Of a stretch of 59,406 nt of DNA, positions 53,901-59,406 are shown one piece after another; the stretch's first letter is position 1; every line of letters starts with the position of its first letter. The DNA is taken from contig CAJTPO010000028.1 of the NCBI GenBank assembly GCA_910578115.1, positions 1 to 59,406 on the forward strand, given 5' to 3'. The position numbers were made by a program, and so were the translations under genes. The DNA comes from an uncultured Lachnospiraceae bacterium (GTDB lineage: Bacteria > Bacillota > Clostridia > Lachnospirales > Lachnospiraceae). The notes beneath the pieces are model-generated. The model was not told the DNA's origin. It was given only the letters and a program-made list of their open reading frames with translations, and searched no databases.

Positions 53901-54622
53901 CCGAGGCACTGGAAAAGAACGGTCAGATTCCTTTCGCGAAAGAGATTCTGGAAAGGAAAGACTATTTGAGCAAGCGCTCCAACTGGATCTTCGGCGGAGA
54001 CGGCTGGGCCTATGATATTGGCTATGGCGGTTTGGACCACGTGCTTTCTACCGGGGCAGACATTAACGTGATGGTATTCGATACAGAGGTATATTCCAAT
54101 ACGGGCGGACAGTCTTCCAAAGCGACGCCGAAGGCATCCATCGCCAAATTTGCCGCAGCGGGAAAACAGGGGAAGAAGAAAGCGCTCGGCATGATGGCCA
54201 TGCAGTACAAAGATATCTATGTAGCGCAGATCGCCTTGGGGGCCGATCCGGCTCAGGCGTTAAGGGCCGTGCAGGAGGCAGAGAGCTATCCTGGCCCGTC
54301 TCTGATCATAGGATATGCACCCTGCGTTAACCATGGGATCAAAGGCGGCATGGGACATACCAGGGAACAGCAGAAAAATGCAGTGGAAGCCGGATATTGG
54401 AATCTGTACCGCTATGACCCCGGAAGGGCAGAAGAAGGCAGGAATCCTTTCGTGTTGGATTCCGGGAAACCGAAGACGGGATTCAGGGACTTCCTGATGA
54501 GTGAGGTGCGCTTTTCCTCCCTGTACAAAAAGGATCCGGTGCTGGCGGAAAAACTGTTCGCGGAAGCGGAACAGGAGGCCATGGAGCGTTATGAAACCTA
54601 TAGGAAACTCAGTATGGAATAG
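50969..54622 (+). CDS. nifJ: Pyruvate:ferredoxin (flavodoxin) oxidoreductase
   Basis: 1217 aa from ATG 50969 (ATG 50957 is one base after GGAGG and unlikely). It has all PFOR domains: domain I (DGNTAAAMASYYFTEVAAIYPITPSSPM), CoA-binding III, the two-cluster ferredoxin domain (CLQCNQCSLVCP, CTGCGNCLNVCP), the proximal cluster motif SGACAGCGETPY, and TPP motif GGDGWAYDIGYGG. About 40 extra residues rich in Gly/Ala/Gln (near 905-955) interrupt the TPP domain. It turns pyruvate and CoA into acetyl-CoA, CO2 and reduced ferredoxin. Its place in the locus suggests the pathway ends at pyruvate. Confidence 0.95.
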   Translation: MSRKATMDGNTAAAMASYYFTEVAAIYPITPSSPMAEAVDKWASEGKENIFGKPVRLIEMQSEGGAAGTLHGSLQAGALSTTYTSSQGLLLMIPNLYKIAGELLPGVLHVSARSLASNALSIFGDHQDVMSIRQTGAALLASGTVQECMDMGVLSHLAAIRSRIPFVHFFDGFRTSHEIQKIQVVEEDTVRTLLDREAVKAFRDRALNPDHPVLRGTTQNPDIFFQERESGNRFYQALPQIMQTYMDRFAKETGRHYRLFDYYGARNPSIVMTAMGSSCEVIKETLDHLNAREPKYGLVQVRLFRPFQAEAFVAAFPESTERIVVLDRTKEPGAGGEPLYQEVCAAFCHREKSPLILGGRYGLASKDFSPKDVAAVVANAEREHPLHGFTVGIEDDVTHLSLPVDREFADTAPAGTVNCKFWGLGSDGTVGANKSAVKIIGDHTDKYVQAYFAYDSKKSGGITISHLRFGDSLIRSSYLIDHADYIACHNQVYVKHYDLLEGIKENGIFLLNCIWDDRQLDQQLPVSMKRRIKEKKIRFYTVDAVHLGEKLGLGKRINMIMQTAFFALADIIPIEDAANYLKQEVKKNYGHQGQKVIDRNFAAIDGTVEQIHKVDLSVLTCEGAEEEEQHISTGETELDFFVNNIMTPMNRQKGDELPVSAFTGMEDGTFPTGTSCYEKRSIALEVPAWDPDRCLQCNQCSLVCPHAVFRPQLLSTEELEEAPQRIRDLARPAKGYPEKYFYMGFSPMDCTGCGNCLNVCPARENALTMVPLAKREAGEKESWAWLQKRPGAKAIRKEQYSVKESQFLPSYFEFSGACAGCGETPYARLITQLFGDRMMISNSAGCATVWGGSAPAVPYRKDDQGHGPAWGFSLFEDNAEYGLGMFLGYQAVREEIRAQVESMVGDLAGCQEQSGAGQAAGGESAAGQQALTEAAVTGKDDAHPGVCRERQELARAAEEWLTGYGQSQGTRQRADALAEALEKNGQIPFAKEILERKDYLSKRSNWIFGGDGWAYDIGYGGLDHVLSTGADINVMVFDTEVYSNTGGQSSKATPKASIAKFAAAGKQGKKKALGMMAMQYKDIYVAQIALGADPAQALRAVQEAESYPGPSLIIGYAPCVNHGIKGGMGHTREQQKNAVEAGYWNLYRYDPGRAEEGRNPFVLDSGKPKTGFRDFLMSEVRFSSLYKKDPVLAEKLFAEAEQEAMERYETYRKLSME

Positions 54623-54623
54623 T

Positions 54624-54821
54624 GCGAGAAGTACTTCTAATCACTCGCAGCAAAGGCTGCATCGCAAAGTCAGCAAAGCTGACTTAGAAGTACTGGAAGT
54701 TGCCCTGCAACTTCATCTCACACAAGAGAATTCCCAAAATACGGGCATTCTCCCAGACAAACTTGTTTGTTTTCAGATTTTGTGTCGCTGTGAAGCAGCG
54801 ACATGGAGGTTAGTGTGAGAT
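54624..54821 (+). ncRNA. Large multi-branched intergenic RNA structure
   Basis: Two closed junctions can be drawn. First: AGTACTTCTAA (54630-54640) pairs perfectly with TTAGAAGTACT (54684-54694), enclosing GCAGC/GCTGC (54647-54660) and AGTCAGC/GCTGACT (54668-54684) hairpins. Then GAAGTTGC/GCAACTTC (54696-54714). Second: ATCTCACAC (54715-54723) pairs perfectly with GTGTGAGAT (54813-54821), enclosing GAGAAT/ATTCTC and GTCGCTG/CAGCGAC (54784-54802) hairpins. An alternative GCGAG/CTCGC pairing competes with the first closing stem. ATGGAGG at 54803-54809 resembles the tail of the intercistronic elements. Confidence 0.6.
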
Positions 54822-54852
54822 ACATAGAAATATAGTGAAGAGGAGATTCCGG

Positions 54853-55131
54853 ATGAAAACAAATGGAATTTTGATTGACCCCGCAGATCATGTGGTCACC
54901 CTTGCGGAGGCGGTGAAAGCCGGTGAGACAGTTTCTTATGTAAAGGCGGGCACAGTTTACGGGCAGACTGCCATGGAGGATATTCCGCAGTACCACAAGA
55001 TGGCGATCAAGGAGCTTCATAAAGGACAGACGGTTTTGAAATATGGAGCCAGGATCGGGGAAGCAACCGGGGAAATTGCCCCGGGAAGCTGGGTACACAG
55101 ACACAATCTGGATACAGGCACGCAGATTTAA
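54853..55131 (+). CDS. UxaA-family dehydratase, small (SAF-domain) subunit
   Basis: 92 aa from ATG 54853 (GAGGAG upstream). It corresponds to the N-terminal SAF domain of altronate/galactarate dehydratases: DPADHVVTLAEAVKAGE, IKELHKGQTVLKYGARIG and the final VHRHNLDT with a conserved His. Encoded separately from the large domain, as in split altronate-dehydratase-like enzymes and the SuyA subunit of sulfolactate sulfo-lyase. 21 bp before the large subunit gene. Confidence 0.88.
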   Translation: MKTNGILIDPADHVVTLAEAVKAGETVSYVKAGTVYGQTAMEDIPQYHKMAIKELHKGQTVLKYGARIGEATGEIAPGSWVHRHNLDTGTQI

Positions 55132-55152
55132 GAAGGAGGCAAGGTATAGAGT

Positions 55153-56307
55153 ATGAGAGGATATAGACGACCGGACGGAAAAGTGGGAGTCAGAAATCAT
55201 GTACTGATCCTGCCCTGTTCTCTCTGCGCCAGTGAGACGGCCAGGTTTGCGGCAGAGGAGGTAGAGGGAGCGGTCTACGTCGCCAACCAGGGCGGCTGCT
55301 CCTTAAGCCGCCGGGATCTGCAGGTTACGCTGGAAGCTTTGTCAGGACTGGCGGCCAATCCCAATGTATACGGCACGATCCTGGTGGGGAACGGCTGCGA
55401 GGTAGTGCAGGCATCGCTTCTGGCAGAGAAGATCCGGGCAAAGACCTGTAAACCACTGGAGATCCTGGTGATACGGGAAGAGGGAGGCAGTGTGAGGACG
55501 GCGGTGCGGATCGTAGAACTGGCGCAGAGAATGCGGGCAGAGGCAGATCAGGTGCCGGCAGAGGAAGTCTCCATTGACCGGCTGATTCTGGGTACGGAAT
55601 GCGGCGGCTCGGATCCTACTTCCGGACTGGCGGCAAATCCGGTGGCAGGCATCTGCAGTGAACTGCTGGTGGAAAAGGGCGCCACCGTGATCTTGTCCGA
55701 GACGCCGGAACTGATCGGTACGGAAGCAATCCTTGCAGAGCGCTGCCGGGACGAGAAAGTGAAAGAACAGCTCCTTTCCATGATAAAAGCGTATGAGCAG
55801 GATTTCCTTCTGGTAGGAGAGAATCCGAGAAACGGGAATCCTACACCGGGCAATATCGCAGGAGGGATCACGACTTTGGAGGAGAAATCCCTGGGCTGTA
55901 TCCACAAGGCAGGGAACTGTGTGATCCAGGAAGTAGTGCCGTACGGTGCGCCGGTCACACAGAAAGGACTTGTGGTGATGGACACGCCGGGGCAGGATAT
56001 TGCATCCATTGTGGGCATGGCGGCTGCCGGTGCCCAGATGGTGGTCTTCACCACAGGCCACGGAACGCCGACAGGATCCGGTATCGTTCCGGTGATCAAG
56101 TTGACGGCCAATCAGGAGACCGCAGAGTTGATGAAAGATAACATAGATTTTGACTGCAGTGAGGTCCTGACAAAAGGCAAGACAATCGAGGAGGCGGGCA
56201 GAGAACTGTTCGCACTGGTAGAACGCGTAGCGTGCGGTCAGGAGACGAAAGCCGAGGCACTGGGATTCCAGGATGTGTCACTGGCACGCTATTGTAATTT
56301 TGCATGA
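55153..56307 (+). CDS. UxaA-family dehydratase, large subunit
   Basis: 384 aa, corresponding to the C-terminal domain of UxaA/GarD-type dehydratases or SuyB: GYRRPDGKVGVRNHVLILPCS at the start, GTECGGSDPTSGLAANPVAG with a conserved Cys, NPRNGNPTPGNIAGGITTLEEKSLGC, and DTPGQDIASIVGMAAAGAQMVVFTTG. These are metal-dependent (Fe) enzymes dehydrating sugar acids. With the small subunit it probably dehydrates an aldonate- or aldarate-like acid; sulfolactate is an alternative. Confidence 0.9.
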   Translation: MRGYRRPDGKVGVRNHVLILPCSLCASETARFAAEEVEGAVYVANQGGCSLSRRDLQVTLEALSGLAANPNVYGTILVGNGCEVVQASLLAEKIRAKTCKPLEILVIREEGGSVRTAVRIVELAQRMRAEADQVPAEEVSIDRLILGTECGGSDPTSGLAANPVAGICSELLVEKGATVILSETPELIGTEAILAERCRDEKVKEQLLSMIKAYEQDFLLVGENPRNGNPTPGNIAGGITTLEEKSLGCIHKAGNCVIQEVVPYGAPVTQKGLVVMDTPGQDIASIVGMAAAGAQMVVFTTGHGTPTGSGIVPVIKLTANQETAELMKDNIDFDCSEVLTKGKTIEEAGRELFALVERVACGQETKAEALGFQDVSLARYCNFA

Positions 56308-56356
56308 GGTCTGTAGGCAGGCTGTTATTTAACATGATAAAGAAAAGGAAAGTTTG

Positions 56357-56380
56357 AACCTGCGCACAAATTTGCAGGTT
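56357..56380 (+). other. Hairpin upstream of the 4-hydroxybutyryl-CoA dehydratase-like gene
   Basis: AACCTGC (56357-56363) pairs with GCAGGTT (56374-56380), 21 bp before the start codon and just before GGGGGAG. It could be an operator or a translational hairpin. Confidence 0.4.
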
Positions 56381-56401
56381 GCGTAAGAATGGGGGAGTAA
56401 T

Positions 56402-57856
56402 ATGGGTTTTATGACGGCACAGGAATATATTGAAAGTTTGAGGAAGTTGAAGACGGTAGTGTATCTGTTTGGAGAAAAGGTGGAGAATTTTGTGGATCAT
56501 CCCATGATCAGGCCATCCATCAACTCGGTGGCAATGACCTATGCACTGGCGCAGCATCCGGAATACCGGGAGATTATGACGGCTGTTTCCGGCTTTACGG
56601 GAGAGCGGGTCAATCGTTTCTGCCATATTCACCAAAGTGCTCAGGATCTGATCGATAAGGTGAAGATGCAGAGACTGGTAGGAGAAAAAACAGGCTCCTG
56701 CTTCCAAAGGTGTGTAGGCATGGATGCATTTAATGCGATCTATTCCACCACATTCGAGGTGGATCAAAAATACGGCACGCGTTACCACGATAGATTTTGC
56801 GAGTATATGCGATACGTGCAGCAGCGGGATCTGACTATTGACGGAGCGATGACGGACCCCAAGGGGGACAGGAGCCTTTCTCCCAGCAGGCAGGAGGATC
56901 CGGATCTGTACCTGCATATCGTGGAAAAAACAAAGGACGGCATTATCGTTACGGGGGCGAAGGCACACCAGACCGGCGCCGTAAACTCCCATGAACAGCT
57001 CATCATGCCGACCATCGCGCTGAAAGAGGAAGATAAGGCGTATGCGGTATCCTTTGCCGTACCTTCGGATGCAGCGGGCATCACCATGATCTATGGGAGA
57101 CAGTCCTGCGATACGAGAAAGCTGGAGGGCGAAGGCTGTATGGACTGCGGCAACTGCAAATTCGGCGGACAGGAAGCACTGGTGGTATTTGACCGGGTAT
57201 TCGTACCGTGGGACCGGGTGTTCCTCTGCGAAGAGTATGAATTTGCAGGCATTCTGGTGGAGCGGTTTGCCGGGTATCACAGACAGAGTTACGGCGGCTG
57301 TAAAGCGGGGGTGGGCGATGTCCTGATCGGAGCGGCAGCAGTGGCTGCGGAATACAACGGCGTCGAGAAGACTTCCCATGTGAAGGATAAACTGATCGAA
57401 ATGATGCACTTGAACGAAACGCTCTATTGCTGCGGCATCGCCTGTTCCGCGGAAGGAAAGGCAACGGCTTCCGGCAATTATCAGATCGACAATCTGTTAG
57501 CCAATGTATGTAAACAGAATGTGACCAGATTCCCTTACGAGATCGCAAGACTTGCGGAGGATATTGCCGGCGGATTGATGGTGACCATGCCTTCGGAGCG
57601 GGATTTTGATTCTCCGGAAGTGGGAGCGTTGTGCAGGAAATATTTTAAGGGCAGCAGCAGGGTGGATGTGATGGACAGAATGCGGATTCTGCGGCTGATC
57701 GAGAATATGACGCTGGGAGCGGCGGCGGTAGGATATCGGACGGAATCTTTGCATGGAGCCGGCAGTCCCCAGGCGCAGCGCATTATGATCGGCAGACAGG
57801 GAGGCCTGGATGCGAAAAAGGAGCTTGCAAAGCGGCTTGCAGGGATTGAAAGTTGA
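56402..57856 (+). CDS. 4-hydroxybutyryl-CoA dehydratase-like FAD/4Fe-4S enzyme
   Basis: 484 aa, close to the 490 of clostridial AbfD, in the 4-hydroxyphenylacetate 3-hydroxylase/AbfD fold. The [4Fe-4S] ligands of AbfD (C99, C103, H292, C299) are matched by C100, C104, H293 and C300. Also present are Y297, K301, T191, E258 and, near the end, the TESLHGAGSPQ segment. The AbfD reaction is radical dehydration of 4-hydroxybutyryl-CoA to crotonyl-CoA. No CoA transferase or 4-hydroxybutyrate dehydrogenase is nearby, so the true substrate here may be a related beta,gamma-hydroxyacyl compound. Confidence 0.85.
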   Translation: MGFMTAQEYIESLRKLKTVVYLFGEKVENFVDHPMIRPSINSVAMTYALAQHPEYREIMTAVSGFTGERVNRFCHIHQSAQDLIDKVKMQRLVGEKTGSCFQRCVGMDAFNAIYSTTFEVDQKYGTRYHDRFCEYMRYVQQRDLTIDGAMTDPKGDRSLSPSRQEDPDLYLHIVEKTKDGIIVTGAKAHQTGAVNSHEQLIMPTIALKEEDKAYAVSFAVPSDAAGITMIYGRQSCDTRKLEGEGCMDCGNCKFGGQEALVVFDRVFVPWDRVFLCEEYEFAGILVERFAGYHRQSYGGCKAGVGDVLIGAAAVAAEYNGVEKTSHVKDKLIEMMHLNETLYCCGIACSAEGKATASGNYQIDNLLANVCKQNVTRFPYEIARLAEDIAGGLMVTMPSERDFDSPEVGALCRKYFKGSSRVDVMDRMRILRLIENMTLGAAAVGYRTESLHGAGSPQAQRIMIGRQGGLDAKKELAKRLAGIES

Positions 57857-57881
57857 CATTTTTACAAAAATGTAGTACAAA
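57853..57881 (+). promoter_or_regulatory. Promoter and operator of the GntR gene
   Basis: TTGACA (57853-57858), 17-bp spacer, TACAAA (57876-57881). A perfect inverted repeat ACATTTTT-ac-AAAAATGT (57856-57873) fills the spacer, and TGTA-g-TACA (57871-57879) overlaps the -10. Both suit autoregulation by the GntR protein; TGTA/TACA half-sites are typical of FCD-type GntR factors. Confidence 0.6.
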
Positions 57882-57947
57882 TGGACTGAGGAATAAGTGA
57901 TAGAAGGCGGAGTAGTATTCCGGGTCAGAGGGGAGAGGAACATATCT

Positions 57948-58589
57948 TTGCAAAGCAATACCGTACTTACAGAAAACGCATATGAGTATATACTGAATCA
58001 GATTTTGGATGGCAGGATAAAACCGGGAGAGAGGATCAGAGAGGATGTGATCGCCGAGCAGATGGGTACCAGCCGTACCCCGGTGCGGGAAGCGGTCAAC
58101 CAGCTGGCACAGAACGGATTTATTGATTATGTAAAAAGAAAAGGTCTGTACTGCGTACAACTTTCCAGGCAGGAACTGATCGATCTGCTGGAACTTCGTC
58201 AGGTCCTGGAGGAATTTTGTTATATAAAATGTACGGAGAGGGCTTCCAAAGAAGATATCAAAAGGATGTATGACCACATCTATGCTTTCCAGGCGCTTCC
58301 CCGGGAAGAACAGATCAAGCTGCATACCCATTATGATGTCCAGTTTCATTTGATGGCAGCGGATATCTCAAATTCCCGCAGGCTGATCAAATACATAAAT
58401 GAAATAGAAACTTTGGCACTGATCGTGCGTAAGAATTTGAAGGATTCCAAACGGATGGAGGAAGTCATCGATCTGTCATGGATCCTGCATTTGAATATCG
58501 TCAAGGCGATCGAAGAGAAGGATATCAGGACAATCAAAGAGAATAACGACGAACACATTAAATTGATGAAGGATACCCAGCTTCTATAG
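57948..58589 (+). CDS. GntR-family (FCD/FadR-type) transcriptional regulator
   Basis: 213 aa if started at TTG 57948 (GGAGAGGA upstream); GTG 57897 is an alternative giving 230 aa. Winged helix at the N terminus (YILNQILDGRIKPGERIREDVIAEQMGTSRTPVREAVNQLAQNG) and an all-helical FCD ligand-binding domain with the usual Asp/His metal residues (HYDVQFHLMAAD, NIVKAIEEKD). It closes the catabolic locus and probably controls it in response to an acidic metabolite. Confidence 0.92.
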   Translation: MQSNTVLTENAYEYILNQILDGRIKPGERIREDVIAEQMGTSRTPVREAVNQLAQNGFIDYVKRKGLYCVQLSRQELIDLLELRQVLEEFCYIKCTERASKEDIKRMYDHIYAFQALPREEQIKLHTHYDVQFHLMAADISNSRRLIKYINEIETLALIVRKNLKDSKRMEEVIDLSWILHLNIVKAIEEKDIRTIKENNDEHIKLMKDTQLL

Positions 58590-58621
58590 GGGGATGCTGA
58601 TAGTGGCAAGGTGGATTACAG

Positions 58622-58650
58622 GGCGGTGTAGCCGAAAGGCTATGCCGCTT
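58622..58650 (+). terminator. Terminator-like hairpin after the GntR gene
   Basis: GCGGTGTAGCC (58623-58633) pairs over 11 bp with GGCTATGCCGC (58638-58648) around a GAAA tetraloop. The T tract that follows is interrupted. A second perfect 10-bp stem, CTCCCCTGTC/GACAGGGGAG, lies at 58669-58696. Confidence 0.65.
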
Positions 58651-58708
58651 TGCTGTCTTTTACCTGCGCTCCCCTGTCGGTGTGCAGACAGGGGAGTGCA
58701 GGGTGCTC

Positions 58709-58879
58709 CTAATATTTTTTACGATAGTAATGTTCCAGACTTTGGATCATCTTATAGAAAGCCATGGCGATGGCGCACAGGATGATGATGGATGTAATCA
58801 CCATGTTGAGCTGGAAGAAACAGACAGCGGGAATGACAGAGACAAATATGCAAAGCACCTTCCAATTCAGGTTTTCTGT
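58709..58879 (-). pseudogene. 3' remnant of a membrane-protein gene
   Basis: On the minus strand an open frame without a start ends at TAG (58709-58711). It reads about 56 residues with two hydrophobic stretches (VLCIFVSVIPAVCFF and MVITSIIILCAIAMAFY) and a basic tail HYYRKKY, as at the C terminus of a transporter. The frame closes at once upstream (TAA), where the inverted repeat TTTTCTGTGA/TCACAGAAAA (58871-58908) marks a junction. Apart from this and the hairpins, the 457-bp gap 58590-59046 shows nothing. Confidence 0.55.
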
Positions 58880-59046
58880 GACTTACGTGTTGCACCGCTC
58901 ACAGAAAACACTTTGAGGTGTATTAACCGTAAACACTAACGGCAAAGGATTCATCAGTCGAGTGTATGTGTTTTCTTGAAATCTTTAGAAACAGATAGTA
59001 TACTAAAATAGAAGAAAGGTCAAGTTAATTTGAAAAGGATTTTTAA

Positions 59047-59310
59047 ATGGCACAAAAGAAACAGGACTTAAAACCGGATACGGTTTTGAAAAATTATTGG
59101 CGTAACAATGACAGATTTGCAGATTTCTTTAATGCAGTTCTTTTTGAAGGCAGACAGGTTATTAAACCGGAAGAACTGGAGGACGATGATACGGCAGAAT
59201 CTTCCATACTGGAACATAGAGAATTTACCGAAAGTATTCAGGCATCTAAAGACAATATAAAAATACAAAAGAAGTCTACAGCGTACTTTGACCTGTCCCC
59301 GCCAGCATAG
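59047..59310 (+). pseudogene. Rpn-family nuclease/putative transposase, truncated
   Basis: An 87-aa open frame begins like Lachnospiraceae Rpn (PD-(D/E)XK, recombination-promoting nuclease) proteins: TVLKNYWRNNDRFADFFNAVLFEGRQVI, EELEDDDTAESS, and SIQASKDNIKIQKKST. Full-length relatives continue for about 200 further residues. Here the homology stops at about residue 78, exactly where a TGACCTGTCCCC sequence begins, and the frame ends nine codons later. The nuclease core is therefore missing. Confidence 0.7.
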
Positions 59311-59406
59311 ACACCTAAAACGAAAGGATTCTATCCGGTTCTTAGTTTTACTCGTTTTTTCTAACTTTTACATCTACGCGGGCTGTCCGAAAGGAACCAG
59401 CTACCA
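59289..59406. mobile_element. Probable insertion-sequence end (IS3-like), continues beyond the window
   Basis: TGACCTGTCCCC at 59289-59300 resembles the TGACCTGCCCC-type terminal repeats of IS3-family elements and coincides with the break in the Rpn gene. The remaining 118 bases hold no gene start I can recognise. Family assignment rests on the terminus only, because neither the transposase nor the other end is visible. Confidence 0.4.

Noticed and set aside
16518..54821. CRISPR array
   Set aside because: The repeats are dispersed, long, internally palindromic and not separated by regular spacers. No cas gene is present.
58594..58939. Small plus-strand open frames after the GntR gene
   Set aside because: They run through two hairpins and antisense to the membrane-protein remnant. 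No ribosome binding site or recognisable domain.

Overview
The window looks like chromosomal DNA from an obligately anaerobic, low-to-mid GC Firmicute, most likely Lachnospiraceae. That is inferred from an Rnf complex, class III ribonucleotide reductase, pyruvate:ferredoxin oxidoreductase, an ATP-type PEP carboxykinase, AGGAGG-type ribosome binding sites, a Msm-type ABC importer without its own ATPase, and no aerobic respiratory gene. Nearly all genes are on the + strand.

Layout. 1-150 is the 3' end of a 23S rRNA with no 5S behind it. 431-8870 holds housekeeping genes: CheV, a degenerate sirtuin-like protein, a very large acidic membrane protein, HisH/HisF, uracil-DNA glycosylase and LysA. 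A minus-strand exonuclease-like gene follows. 10338-16505 is a complete rnfCDGEAB operon, preceded by a structured leader RNA, plus a ferredoxin-type aldo/keto reductase. 16.7-25.4 kb carries a GH25 lysozyme, an AP2-type protein, a SleB-type hydrolase, thrC, a response regulator, citrate synthase (minus strand) and pckA. A tRNA-Thr(CGT) and the NrdR-box-controlled nrdDG pair follow.

29.2-37.6 kb is a GC-rich aryl-acid locus: thioesterase, acyl-CoA synthetase, Na+/solute symporter, indolepyruvate:ferredoxin oxidoreductase (iorAB), phenylacetate-CoA ligase and an ACT-domain protein. It probably interconverts arylpyruvates, aryl-acetyl-CoAs and aryl-acids with ferredoxin as electron carrier.

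38.1-58.6 kb is one long co-oriented catabolic locus. It encodes a PPC-domain protein, two paralogous GH2 enzymes with an altered acid/base motif, a sugar ABC importer, two sugar-isomerase-like TIM barrels, a Gfo/Idh/MocA oxidoreductase, a Zn alcohol dehydrogenase, PFOR, a split UxaA-type dehydratase, a 4-hydroxybutyryl-CoA-dehydratase-like radical enzyme and a GntR regulator. The set suggests import and oxidative breakdown of an unusual glycoside or sugar acid. The substrate cannot be read from sequence.

The most unusual signal is a family of intercistronic elements (copies near 16.5, 34.8, 35.7, 38.6, 41.0 and 49.7 kb). Each begins at or just after a stop codon, folds into up to three consecutive hairpins, and in the well-preserved copies ends in a conserved CTTCGGAATGGAGG-like tail that supplies the next gene's Shine-Dalgarno sequence. 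Stem sequences differ between copies while base pairing is kept, which argues for function as RNA structure. A different, larger multi-junction structure lies at 54624-54821. The right edge (58.7-59.4 kb) is decayed: a membrane-protein 3' remnant and an Rpn-family gene cut by what looks like an IS3-type insertion sequence running out of the window.
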